From NCBI GenBank assembly GCA_004293265.1, contig RDXZ01000024.1, positions 1-42,880 on the forward strand: DNA of 42,880 nucleotides. Direction: 5' to 3'. The DNA comes from Bacteroidota bacterium. GTDB taxonomy: Bacteria > Bacteroidota > Bacteroidia > Cytophagales > Microscillaceae. A program made the translations under genes and the position numbers. The notes beneath the pieces are model-generated. The model worked only from the letters and a program-made list of their open reading frames with translations. It did not search any database and was not told where the DNA came from. Shown here piece by piece: positions 27,287-37,170 of this stretch. Within the stretch, counting starts at the first letter, position 1. Every line of letters begins with the position of its first letter.

Positions 27287-28621
27287 TTACGATTTTGGAG
27301 TAATAGTTTCTGTTTTTTCAGCTTCGTTTTGGATATTTGTGCCTGTGTTACCAATAATCAAACGATTACTTCTATCATAAGAAAAATAGCTCCACATCCA
27401 ACTAAAAAATACTAATAACCTATTTCTATAACCCACCAAAGACATCAAATGCACAAACATCCAAATAAACCAAGCAATAAAACCTTGAGTTTTAAACTTG
27501 CCCATTTCAACTACTGCACGATTTCTACCGATGGTCGCCATAGAACCTTGATTAAAATATTTAAAAGGTTTGAGTGGTTTTTTTTCCATAATTTTTTTAA
27601 TATTTTTAGCAATTAACTTTCCTTGTTGCATAGCAGGAGGAGCCATTTGCGGATGCCCACGTGGATAATCTTCTGAAACCATCGAAGCCACATCACCCAA
27701 AGCAAAAATATCATCATATCCTTTCACTTGGTTAAATTCATTGACGCTATAACGATTGCCTTTAGCAACTGCCTCAGGATTTAAACCTTCTAAAACACAA
27801 CCTGTAACGCCTGCCGCCCAAATCAAATTTTGTGTAACTAATTTTCGTCCATCGCTTAACTCTGCTGTATAACCATCATAAGATTTTACAGAGGTATTGG
27901 TATGCACCCTTACTCCCATATTTTCTAAAAATTTTTGTGCTTTTTGACCAGCAGGTTGTGCCATGCCATTCAGAAGGCTTGGACTTGCCTCTATCAAATC
28001 CACGTCCATTTTTTTCAAATCTAATTCTTTATAATCAGTAGGAAAAACGTGATTGCGTAGTTCTGCCAATGCTCCTGCCACTTCAACGCCTGTCGGACCT
28101 CCACCCACGACCACAAAATCAATTAAACTATTGAGTTTTGCTTCATCTTCTACCAATAAAGCCTGTTCAAAATTATTGATAATTCGGTTACGTAATCGAA
28201 TAGAATCCTCAATTGTTTTCATTGGAAGAGAATTTTGAGCGATGTCTTTTGCTCCATAATAATTAGTAGTTGCTCCTGTGGCAATCACTAAAAAATCATA
28301 TTCCAGCACTCCGATAGATGTTTCGATATATCTTTCTTCTGGATTTACTTTTTTTACTTCTCCTAATCTAAAATAAAAATTTTTTTGATTATCAAATTTT
28401 TTTCTAAAAGGATATACGATTGAGTTCGTTTCCAAACCTGATGTCGCTACTTGATAAAGCAAAGGCTGAAAAGTATGATGATTATGTTTATCAAATAAAA
28501 CCGTTTGCACTTCAACTTTTTTCAACGCTTTTGCTAATTCTAATCCACCAAATCCACCGCCAATAATCACTACTCTTGGTTTACCAATATTAGGAATACG
28601 AGTTTGTTTTTGATTTTCCAT
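27287..28621 (-). CDS. type II NADH dehydrogenase-like FAD-dependent oxidoreductase
   Basis: VVIIGGGFGGLELAKAL, VVVGGGPTGVEVAGALAEL, FALGDVASM. Confidence 0.93.
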   Translation of the reverse strand: MENQKQTRIPNIGKPRVVIIGGGFGGLELAKALKKVEVQTVLFDKHNHHTFQPLLYQVATSGLETNSIVYPFRKKFDNQKNFYFRLGEVKKVNPEERYIETSIGVLEYDFLVIATGATTNYYGAKDIAQNSLPMKTIEDSIRLRNRIINNFEQALLVEDEAKLNSLIDFVVVGGGPTGVEVAGALAELRNHVFPTDYKELDLKKMDVDLIEASPSLLNGMAQPAGQKAQKFLENMGVRVHTNTSVKSYDGYTAELSDGRKLVTQNLIWAAGVTGCVLEGLNPEAVAKGNRYSVNEFNQVKGYDDIFALGDVASMVSEDYPRGHPQMAPPAMQQGKLIAKNIKKIMEKKPLKPFKYFNQGSMATIGRNRAVVEMGKFKTQGFIAWFIWMFVHLMSLVGYRNRLLVFFSWMWSYFSYDRSNRLIIGNTGTNIQNEAEKTETITPKS

Positions 28622-28728
28622 GATGTGTTTTATGTTTTTTTATTACTAAGGTAAATAATATTTGGCAAAGATAGTTTTTTTTTAGGTAAATACAAATAAA
28701 AAAGAATAAAATTTGTAAAAATAGTTAA

Positions 28729-28767
28729 ATTATACTTGTTTAAAAATTAATTTCAAACAAGTATAAT
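28729..28767. repeat. inverted repeat between acyl-CoA carboxylase beta and NDH-2-like genes
   Basis: attatacttgttt ... aaacaagtataat, 13-bp perfect arms, no clear U-tract. Confidence 0.65.
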
Positions 28768-28816
28768 CATTGAATTGATGGCAATTAAATTTAGAAAAAT
28801 AAGAATTATAAAAAAA

Positions 28817-30385
28817 TTACAAAGGAATATTTCCATGTTTTTTCTTTGGTAAATTGACAACTTTATTTTCTAACATTTCGAAAGCACGTATTAATTTATA
28901 ACGTGTTTCTTCGGGCATAATTACTTCATCAATATATCCTCTGTGTGCGGCACGATAAGGTGTAGCAAATTTTTTGGTATATTCTTCTACTTTTTCTTGT
29001 AATTTTTCGGTTGGATTTTCTGCTTCTTCAATTTCTTTTTTGAAAATAATTTCGGCTGCACCTTTTGCACCCATCACCGCAATTTCAGCAGTTGGCAATG
29101 CGTAATTCATATCTGCCCCAATATGTTTCGAATTCATAACATCATACGCACCTCCGTAGGCTTTACGTGTGATGACAGTGATACGTGGCACAGTTGCCTC
29201 ACAAAAAGCATATAATAATTTTGCACCATTGGTGATAATTCCGTTCCATTCTTGGTCTGTCCCCGGTAAAAATCCCGGTACATCTTCCAAAACCAACAAA
29301 GGAATATTAAAACTATCACAAAAACGCACAAATCTTGCTCCTTTTGTACTTGCATTAATATCCAAAACACCTGCCAAAACCGCAGGTTGATTGGCTACAA
29401 TGCCAATACTTCTTCCTGCCAATCGTGCAAAACCTACAATCATATTTTCTGCAAAATTTTTATGAATTTCTAAAAAAGTTCCTTCATCTATAATTGCCTC
29501 AATGATTTCTTTCATATCATAAGGTTGATTTGGATTTTCAGGAATGATTGTATTGATAGCAGTTCTTAATTCTGCATTTTTATTTTTGAATTGATAAGGT
29601 AATTTGGGTGCTTCTTCTTCACAATTTTGAGGAATATAACTCAATAAATTTTTTAAAGTTTGGATACAAACTACTTCATTGGCACACGAAAAATGTGTTA
29701 CACCGCTTTTAGTGCTGTGCGTAGAAGCACCACCCAATTCTTCAGAAGTTACTTCTTCGTTGGTTACGGTTTTGACAACTTTCGGACCTGTTACAAACAT
29801 ATAAGATGTATTTTCGACCATCATAATAAAATCCGTAATCGCAGGCGAATACACTGCACCACCTGCACAAGGTCCCATAATGGCAGAAATTTGAGGAATA
29901 AGCCCTGATGCTAAAGTATTTTTATAAAAAATATCAGCATAACCTGCCAATGAAAGTACACCTTCTTGTATTCTTGCCCCACCCGAATCGTTCAATCCAA
30001 TCAGGGGCGCTCCATTTTTCATTGCCAAGTCCATAATTTTGCAGATTTTTTCTGCATAAGTTTCTGACAATGAACCACCAAAAACCGTAAAATCTTGTGA
30101 AAAAACATAAACAGCCCTTCCGTTCACAGTGCCATATCCTGTAACCACACCATCACCCAAATAATATTCTTTATCTAAACCAAAATCTTTGCATCTGTGC
30201 ATCACAAAACGCCCAATTTCTTCAAAACTTCCTTCGTCCAACAACAATTCGATGCGTTCTCTTGCGGTCAATTTATTTTTTTTGTGTTGAGAATCAATAC
30301 GGTTTTGTCCACCACCTAACAATGCTTCTGCATTTTTGCGTTGCAATTCATCGAATTTATCTTGATGTGTGTTATTTTCTTTCAT
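28817..30385 (-). CDS. acyl-CoA carboxylase beta subunit (propionyl-CoA carboxylase type)
   Basis: [76 protein letters not shown]. Confidence 0.95.
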   Translation of the reverse strand: MKENNTHQDKFDELQRKNAEALLGGGQNRIDSQHKKNKLTARERIELLLDEGSFEEIGRFVMHRCKDFGLDKEYYLGDGVVTGYGTVNGRAVYVFSQDFTVFGGSLSETYAEKICKIMDLAMKNGAPLIGLNDSGGARIQEGVLSLAGYADIFYKNTLASGLIPQISAIMGPCAGGAVYSPAITDFIMMVENTSYMFVTGPKVVKTVTNEEVTSEELGGASTHSTKSGVTHFSCANEVVCIQTLKNLLSYIPQNCEEEAPKLPYQFKNKNAELRTAINTIIPENPNQPYDMKEIIEAIIDEGTFLEIHKNFAENMIVGFARLAGRSIGIVANQPAVLAGVLDINASTKGARFVRFCDSFNIPLLVLEDVPGFLPGTDQEWNGIITNGAKLLYAFCEATVPRITVITRKAYGGAYDVMNSKHIGADMNYALPTAEIAVMGAKGAAEIIFKKEIEEAENPTEKLQEKVEEYTKKFATPYRAAHRGYIDEVIMPEETRYKLIRAFEMLENKVVNLPKKKHGNIPL

Positions 30386-30759
30386 TTTTATTTATTTTTT
30401 GTTTTTTCAAAACTTTTGCAAAACTAAAAATATTTATCATAAAAAACAATTAATTCTTTAAATAATCTTGTAAATTTAAAATATTTGTAACTATTGACGT
30501 ATTTTTGGTGGAAACGTCCATATTTGCACAAAAAACATATCAATAGTTATGATTTTTTTTAAATTAGAGTGCAATTTCTTAAATATTTGTTAAAAAAATC
30601 AAAAAATATTATAAAATTAAAAGAGCATTTCCAAAGTTCAAACGATATTAGTGAAAATAAATCTAAAAATTAGAAATTTTTTTTGACTTAGCAATACAAA
30701 AAATAAAAAAAATACTTAATTTTGCACAAAAATAAAGAGCAATCATTGCTTTTAATCTT

Positions 30760-31773
30760 ATGAACAATATAGACGAGTATCGAAGTTTGATGTCCCAACC
30801 GCAAAAAGTGGTCATCACTACTCACCAAGTTCCTGATGCTGATGCATTAGGCTCAAGCCTTGCTTTAAGCCGTTATTTATCAAAATTAGGACATCAAACC
30901 AAAGTAATCACGCCCACTGAATATCCAAGTTTTTTGGATTGGCTACCTAAACCAAACGAAGTAATTGTATTTAATTCAGAAAATAAAACAATATGCGAGG
31001 AGCAATTTGATGCCGCAGATGTTATTTTTTGTTTAGATTTTTCTTCTTATCATAGATTGCAAGAATTAGAAAAATATCTTAAAAATACGAGTGCAAAAGT
31101 GGTTTTAATTGACCATCATCTCCACCCAAACGTAATAGCAGATTTTGAAGTTTGGCAACCAGAAGCCGCCGCAACAGCAGAACTTATCTATCAATTTATA
31201 GAAGATATGGGCGACAAATCGTTAATCGATACTCATATTGCTGAAGGAATTTATGCAGGCTTGGCAACAGACACACTTTCTTTCAAATTAGGCACAACCA
31301 CTCCTGATGCACACAAAATTGCGGCTAATTTAATACAATTAGGGCTTGATTCTGCCAAAATTCATCGATTGATTTATGATAATAATAGAGTAGAAAAAAT
31401 TAAATTTTTAGGATATATATTGCAAAATAAATTGGTGCATCTCCCTGAGTTTAAAACAGCTTATTTTATAATTACTGCTGAAGAATTAAAAAGATTTGGC
31501 ATGGGCTTGGGCGATACCGAAGGTATTGTTAATTATGCTTTATCCATAGAAAATATTGTTTTAGCGGCTATTATTATAGAAAGAGCAGAATATACCAAAC
31601 TTTCTTTGCGTTCTATCGCTCAATTTCCTGCCAATGAAGTAGCTGAAAAATATTTTCAAGGCGGAGGACATCGCAATGCCGCAGGCGCAAATTGTGCTGA
31701 AAATAGTCAAGAATTAGAAAAGAAATTTTTAGATGTATTGAATATTTATCAAAATCAATTATTGAATAGTTAG
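30760..31773 (+). CDS. nrnA: DHH/DHHA1 phosphoesterase (NrnA-like oligoribonuclease/pAp phosphatase)
   Basis: TTHQVPDADALGSSLAL, LDFSS, LIDHHLHPN, GGGHRNAAG. Confidence 0.92.
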   Translation: MNNIDEYRSLMSQPQKVVITTHQVPDADALGSSLALSRYLSKLGHQTKVITPTEYPSFLDWLPKPNEVIVFNSENKTICEEQFDAADVIFCLDFSSYHRLQELEKYLKNTSAKVVLIDHHLHPNVIADFEVWQPEAAATAELIYQFIEDMGDKSLIDTHIAEGIYAGLATDTLSFKLGTTTPDAHKIAANLIQLGLDSAKIHRLIYDNNRVEKIKFLGYILQNKLVHLPEFKTAYFIITAEELKRFGMGLGDTEGIVNYALSIENIVLAAIIIERAEYTKLSLRSIAQFPANEVAEKYFQGGGHRNAAGANCAENSQELEKKFLDVLNIYQNQLLNS

Positions 31774-31938
31774 ACTCAAAAATCAAATGTATGTTATTCT
31801 TATACGATAGAAAATCTTTTTTTTATCTATTTTATAACGCAAATTGATTAAAAATATGTGTTTTCTAATTTATATCCATCATTTTCGTAAGCAATATACG
31901 CAGGAAAAAGTCCTCTATGAAGTACCAGTGTCATTATG

Positions 31939-32041
31939 TTAAGGATTTTACTAAAAATTGTACCAACAAACTTTAGCCTATTGTGATTATTTTTGGAAAC
32001 AACAGGCTAAAGCCTTTTGGTACATTTTTTCTTAACTTAAT
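31939..32041. repeat. hairpin repeat H1 (REP/MITE-like)
   Basis: gtaccaa...ctttagcctattg-tgattatttttggaaa-caacaggctaaag..ttggtac; related in inverted orientation to 39268-39331. Confidence 0.75.
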
Positions 32042-32075
32042 GGCTGTGGTAAGGACATAGACAATGGCTATGACT

Positions 32076-35000
32076 TTATTCCACAACAATTTTCCTCACT
32101 ACACGCATATTATTTTGAATAATATGAACAAAATAGATACCTTTTGGTAATGATTTGATGTTTATACTCGTTGAATTGCTTGTTTCATTATTTTTTATCA
32201 AACTATTGCCTTGTAATGTAAAGATTTCATACACAAAACCTTCTTTTGATGTTTTGATATTGATATTTTCATTGCTTGGATTAGGATAAACATTGACAAT
32301 ATTTTCACTTCCTTTGATAAAAATTATATTTGAATAACTAAATTCTCCATTAAAATCAATTTGTTTGAGGCGATAATAAGCATCATCACTATTTTGAGCG
32401 TTCAATTGATAGTTTTTGATGTTATTAGAATTGCCCGCACCGTCCACAAAAGCAATTTTAGTAAAGTTTTGTGCATTTTTACTTGTTTCTATTTCAAAAC
32501 CTTTGTTATTTATCTCTGTGGCAGTTTTCCAAGTGAGCAACACATTATTTTCATCTCTCCTCTCTCCTCTAAACTCTAAAAGAGTAATCGGTAATGGCGA
32601 ACTTCCACTACTGGAAATGACAAACTCGCTGAACCCATCGATGCCTGTGAACTGCACTATGCCTGTGCTGGCATTGGCACTGCTTCCATTGATAACGCTA
32701 CTCCACGCACCGCCTGAGTTCGAAGAGCGTTTGTTGAGTTTCAGGTTTGAGGGTGTAGTGGCATCTCCTGCGCTTACCTGCCCCGCACCCAGCACGAAAG
32801 TAGCCGTAACGTTCAAGCCTGTGTTAGTTCCACCATAGTTGTTGATAACCCAATAATATTTGGTATGCACGCTGTTTGCGCCACTTACCTGCGTGCCTGC
32901 AGGCAAGCCTTCCAAACGCGAAGCAACAACATTGCCCCCGTTGCTATTGCCAAAGTTCAGCGTAATGCCTGTGCCTGTGAAGGAATAGTCTGTTCCTGCG
33001 GTGGGTGTGCCTATTGTGAAACTCACTCCTTTGCTCACATTCGCACCCGAACCTACACGGATAGGCGTGTTTTGGAAGGTGGCAGGTTTATTGCCTACCC
33101 AATCGTTGGCAAAAGTAGCGTTGTTATCATTGAATTGGTAATAATTCGCCAAGCCTGTAGCCCCTGTAGGCAAGGTAAGGTGCATATTTTGGCGAATTTC
33201 GTCTGCTGTACGGGCTATACTCCAAAAACGTACTTCGTCTATCTCGCCTGCCCAATATTCATTCCCTATTCTAAAATAATCGGTGGGTGGATACGCACCT
33301 AAGTGAAAACTGGCTACGGTTTTACCATTCACATAAACACTCATGGTATTGGCTACATCAATGGTATGAGCTACGTGTACCCACGTTCCTAACGGCATCA
33401 AAACGCCTATATCCACGATATTTATTCCTTCATGCCAAACAATTAACTTGCCTACATGGTCTATGAACAATCCATAACCTCCCGTCAGAGGATTGCCATG
33501 ATAAAATATCAAGGCACGTTGTCCTGTAGGGGGCAAGGCATTTTGTTTTATCCAAGCCTCTGTCGTAACATTGATTGGCACACTCGAAAGCACGCTACTT
33601 GTGATAGCATATTGATTGATGCCATTCAGTTTCAGGGCATTGCCTCTGCGTTCGGTGGGCGAGGCATTGTCGTATATCACAATGGTGAAAGGATAGCTTT
33701 GCTCACAGCCTCCTGCCACATTGCGGAGCGTCAGCACAAAGTCAAACGTGCCAAGCGTGGTATTGGTAGGCAAGCCTACTGTGATAGGCGAACCCGCAAG
33801 TGGCGCATTGTTCACTGCCACGAAGTTAGGCAAGTTCGAGCTGAGGCTGTAATGCGTAGCTGTACCACTCGTGAGCGTATAAGGCACTTGGAACAAAGCA
33901 CTGCCTACCAACACATTGAGCGTGTTGTTCACTGTAGCCACCATAGAGGTAGTAGTCCATTGCGCATAGAGCGTTACATTCTCGGCAGGCAAGACGAGCA
34001 TACTGCCCACTGCATAGCTCGTGCCTGTGCCATTGGCTTTGGTGTTCCAGCCTACCAAGCAGTAGCCAGCCCTCGTAAGCGTGCCTGCACCCAATACAGT
34101 AGCCGAAGCCCCTTCGATGTATCGCGTGTTGTCGGTAGGCAAGTTCCCGCCTGTGCGGTCAGGAGCTAAGTACGCGATGCCATACTGATAGCGATAACGC
34201 AGGTAAGGATAGCCATCATTTTTAGCAGGGTCTATGCCCCACACATTCGTAAAATCCCACCCTGCACTCGTAAAGGTGGAGGCAGTTTTCATCTCGGCCT
34301 CCGTCTTGGGCGTGGACGAGGTTGATGTAAGCGTACCGATGTTCTGATGGAAATTTGCGTTGAAATTAACATTATAAATGTTACCCGCAATGGAATTCAT
34401 GTAAGGATTATGTTCAGGAGTAACTGTGTAATTTCGCTCAATATATCCATTCGAAGCCGCATCTATTAATCCACCACCTATATAGTCAAAGGTCACATCT
34501 GTATTAGCGACACCATTGAACACGGATACTCGTGCAAAGCAATCTTGTATTGATGCTAGTGAGCTCGTTCCAACCATTCCTCCTACGCCACCTAGGCCTG
34601 TTGATAGTATATGGATAGGGCTTCCTTTTGCATAACACCTCGTAAAACCACCCTCATAATGTCCTACTAACTTTCCTACCGCTTCTGTATCAACTTGGAC
34701 TTTTCCGCCTTCTACATAGCACTCTGTTATATTTGATAGACCTCCCACTCCATACCCTATTAGCCCTCCAACACCGGATTGCCCCAGAACTCCTGCTACG
34801 TCAATCTCTACCCCCACGCGGTTGATGGTAGCAGGTGCTTGTATAAATCCAAACAATCCAATGTTTTCTTCATAATGTCGGTTTATTTTCAAGCCCTTTA
34901 TCTTCTTGTAATTCCCATCAAACCCTCCTACAAATCGATTGCCATAAGCTCCAATGGGCAACCAAAAAGCTCCGCCATTGTACCCATACCCATTCGGCGC

Positions 35001-36959
35001 AAGGAAAGCCGTAAGGTCAATGTCAGCAATGAGTTTGTAGTGGGCACTCATGTTGGTACGTACATGATGCAGTTGTTCGGCATTGCTTATCAGGTAAGGG
35101 TTGGCAGGGGTGCCATCTCCACCTTCATTTACGCGCACCCATTCAGGATAGAGTACAAGATTTTGCGTAGGCATGGGGAGCGTATTGTAGTAGCGCGTGC
35201 CTGAGCCATCAGGGGCTGTATTCCAATGATAACTCAAATAACCCGGTTTGCTCAGACTCGCCATGGGGAATGGAAAAGTTACAGGGATACCTGTAAAATA
35301 AACTGTACTATCTACCGGAGGCATTCCACTCGTACTGCCCGTTCCCATGTAGGTAACTGTTAGTGCGGGAATCCACTGCACATAAAGCGTAACATCAGAG
35401 GCAGGCAAGACTAAACTGCTCCCAAATTCATAGCTCGTACCGCTTCCATCGGGTTGTGTATTCCACCTGCCTGGCGCAAACCCTGTTTTGAATATAACGC
35501 CATAGGCATTTTGCACAGGCGCGCTCTGCCCCGGTAAATAGCGGGTGGGCTGTGTAGGAGGCGTACCGCTTGTGTGTCCGTTGCCGTTGTAGATGATGGT
35601 GTAGGTGGGCAACCAGTCCGCATAGAATGTAATGGTAGTAATATCCGCAGGGTTGAACGAAAGAACAGCACCCCCATAATATAATGTACCCGAACCATTG
35701 GCTTGTGTATTCCAGCCTGTTTGAATGAAATTGGTGCGGGCAAGTGTGCCCCCTCCTGCAAGCGTCATCGCGATATAAGGATATACATGGTATTTGTCTG
35801 GAGGTAAGCCACTTGTATTGCCATTGCCCAAATATACAATGGTAAGCGTTTCATCTGCCAAAAAAGGGCGTGAATTGTTGTAGGAGCTATGCCTGAGCCA
35901 AATGGTATCAAAATTCCAAAAATCTGTTGTTTGCAGTTCGGTTAGGGTAATCGGCACACCACTTGCGGAGAAGTTAATGCCTGAAGTAGTAGCATCCCAA
36001 TACGCATCAGTAGCGGACACTGTAGCACCCAAATCCCAACCTATCAGCCCGCCTTTGAAAGGATTTGCGGAGGCACTGTTGGTCATGGGGCAACTGGCAT
36101 AGACTTTATTGAGCGTAACATTGGAATTGGTCGTACCAATGATACCTCCCAACTTATCAGGCGAGGCAGCTGAAAGTTCGCTACGCAGGCTTCCCGCAAA
36201 GTAACAATCCTGAATAGTGGTAGTGGTAGCCTGTCCCACAATACCACCCAAAGAAGACTCTTGGTAAGATTTGTAAGAATTATCGTCTGTGAGCAACATT
36301 GTGCTGGAACAATGCCTGATGATGGTCTGGTTTGCTGAACCTACGATGCCCCCGCCTCTTGCACCTGGTGCAATGACTGTGCCTCGACTATGGCATCTTG
36401 TAATTTTGCCTATCGATACACCCGCGATACCTCCCACACTTCCGAAAGATCCTGTTGCACTAAGAGTCTTCACTGTTCCGCGAACTCGGCAATCTATTAC
36501 CTCGCTATCCGTGAGTATGACTCCATTTGCAGTACCAAGATTACCTACTATGATTCCTACCTGATGATATCCCCATACAATACCCGCAACCTCCACAGTA
36601 AGTCTTTTGATAGTGCCTGCAAGCCCACGAAATAAGCCCACATTATTTTCTGCCCGTTCTATTTTTAGGTTGTAAATCCTATAATTATTACCATCAAATG
36701 TGCCTTGTAGGTCGATAGGATTCCAAAACTGTCCTCCATTATAGCCTGCCCCGCTTGGAGCAAGGTAGGAAGCCAAATTAATATCGTTCATCAATTTGAA
36801 ATGATGATTATTTGCGCTTACAGTGGCGATATTCGCCAACTGCTGGGGCGTGCTTATCAGGTACGGGTTGGCTGCTGTGCCATCGCCCCCTGCAAACTGC
36901 GCTTGTGCCTTGCCTACCCAAATGCATAGCACGAAAAAGAATAAGATAATTTTTTTCAT
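32076..36959 (-). CDS. large secreted adhesin-like protein: GLUG-like segments, four Listeria-Bacteroides (List-Bact) repeats, LamG-like domain, T9SS sorting domain
   Basis: Signal MKKIILFFFVLCIWVGKAQAQ; GGDGTAANPYLIS/GGDGTPANPYLIS modules; YNGNGHTSGTPP..WNTQPDGSGTSYEFGSSL.LPASDVTLYVQW repeats; NAALKLNG-type LamG (GNALKLNGINQYAITS...GEIDEVRFWSIART); C-term VNVYPNPSNENINIK...GIYFVHI. Confidence 0.9.
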   Translation of the reverse strand: MKKIILFFFVLCIWVGKAQAQFAGGDGTAANPYLISTPQQLANIATVSANNHHFKLMNDINLASYLAPSGAGYNGGQFWNPIDLQGTFDGNNYRIYNLKIERAENNVGLFRGLAGTIKRLTVEVAGIVWGYHQVGIIVGNLGTANGVILTDSEVIDCRVRGTVKTLSATGSFGSVGGIAGVSIGKITRCHSRGTVIAPGARGGGIVGSANQTIIRHCSSTMLLTDDNSYKSYQESSLGGIVGQATTTTIQDCYFAGSLRSELSAASPDKLGGIIGTTNSNVTLNKVYASCPMTNSASANPFKGGLIGWDLGATVSATDAYWDATTSGINFSASGVPITLTELQTTDFWNFDTIWLRHSSYNNSRPFLADETLTIVYLGNGNTSGLPPDKYHVYPYIAMTLAGGGTLARTNFIQTGWNTQANGSGTLYYGGAVLSFNPADITTITFYADWLPTYTIIYNGNGHTSGTPPTQPTRYLPGQSAPVQNAYGVIFKTGFAPGRWNTQPDGSGTSYEFGSSLVLPASDVTLYVQWIPALTVTYMGTGSTSGMPPVDSTVYFTGIPVTFPFPMASLSKPGYLSYHWNTAPDGSGTRYYNTLPMPTQNLVLYPEWVRVNEGGDGTPANPYLISNAEQLHHVRTNMSAHYKLIADIDLTAFLAPNGYGYNGGAFWLPIGAYGNRFVGGFDGNYKKIKGLKINRHYEENIGLFGFIQAPATINRVGVEIDVAGVLGQSGVGGLIGYGVGGLSNITECYVEGGKVQVDTEAVGKLVGHYEGGFTRCYAKGSPIHILSTGLGGVGGMVGTSSLASIQDCFARVSVFNGVANTDVTFDYIGGGLIDAASNGYIERNYTVTPEHNPYMNSIAGNIYNVNFNANFHQNIGTLTSTSSTPKTEAEMKTASTFTSAGWDFTNVWGIDPAKNDGYPYLRYRYQYGIAYLAPDRTGGNLPTDNTRYIEGASATVLGAGTLTRAGYCLVGWNTKANGTGTSYAVGSMLVLPAENVTLYAQWTTTSMVATVNNTLNVLVGSALFQVPYTLTSGTATHYSLSSNLPNFVAVNNAPLAGSPITVGLPTNTTLGTFDFVLTLRNVAGGCEQSYPFTIVIYDNASPTERRGNALKLNGINQYAITSSVLSSVPINVTTEAWIKQNALPPTGQRALIFYHGNPLTGGYGLFIDHVGKLIVWHEGINIVDIGVLMPLGTWVHVAHTIDVANTMSVYVNGKTVASFHLGAYPPTDYFRIGNEYWAGEIDEVRFWSIARTADEIRQNMHLTLPTGATGLANYYQFNDNNATFANDWVGNKPATFQNTPIRVGSGANVSKGVSFTIGTPTAGTDYSFTGTGITLNFGNSNGGNVVASRLEGLPAGTQVSGANSVHTKYYWVINNYGGTNTGLNVTATFVLGAGQVSAGDATTPSNLKLNKRSSNSGGAWSSVINGSSANASTGIVQFTGIDGFSEFVISSSGSSPLPITLLEFRGERRDENNVLLTWKTATEINNKGFEIETSKNAQNFTKIAFVDGAGNSNNIKNYQLNAQNSDDAYYRLKQIDFNGEFSYSNIIFIKGSENIVNVYPNPSNENINIKTSKEGFVYEIFTLQGNSLIKNNETSNSTSINIKSLPKGIYFVHIIQNNMRVVRKIVVE

Positions 36960-37028
36960 ACGTTTTGAATTTTATTTTAATTTTGTTGCAAAACAAGCAA
37001 AAACCACCCAAAACACCAAAAAAATGGC

Positions 37029-37046
37029 GTGGACAAAGTGTGGACA
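37029..37046. promoter_or_regulatory. direct heptamer repeat gtggaca x2, 11-bp period
   Basis: gtggacaaagtgtggaca, ~70-90 nt upstream of the 1627-aa gene start. Confidence 0.35.
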
Positions 37047-37058
37047 GTGAGAAAATAG

Positions 37059-37135
37059 TTTCCTCAATAGGTTTGAAGCCTATCCTATTGAGGAAAGAAA
37101 AATAACCCGCTGTGGTTTGTGGGGACACAAACCTC
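37059..37135. promoter_or_regulatory. two adjacent hairpins in the gap between the regulator and adhesin genes
   Basis: tttcctcaatagg/cctattgaggaaa (13-bp perfect stem, 37059-37096) and ggtttgtg-ggga-cacaaacc (about 37114-37133). Confidence 0.65.
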
Positions 37136-37170
37136 GGTAGGTAAACTTTCATCTCTCAACAAATCAGTTC

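Noticed and set aside
32865-34169. Antisense + strand ORFs (145 aa, 237 aa and others) within the 1627-aa gene
   Set aside because: They lie opposite a well-supported T9SS gene; the open frames follow from its GC-richer codon usage and encode low-complexity, family-less peptides.
36808-37152. 114-aa minus-strand ORF across the adhesin start
   Set aside because: Out of frame with the clear signal-peptide start at 36959; it spans the regulatory hairpins.
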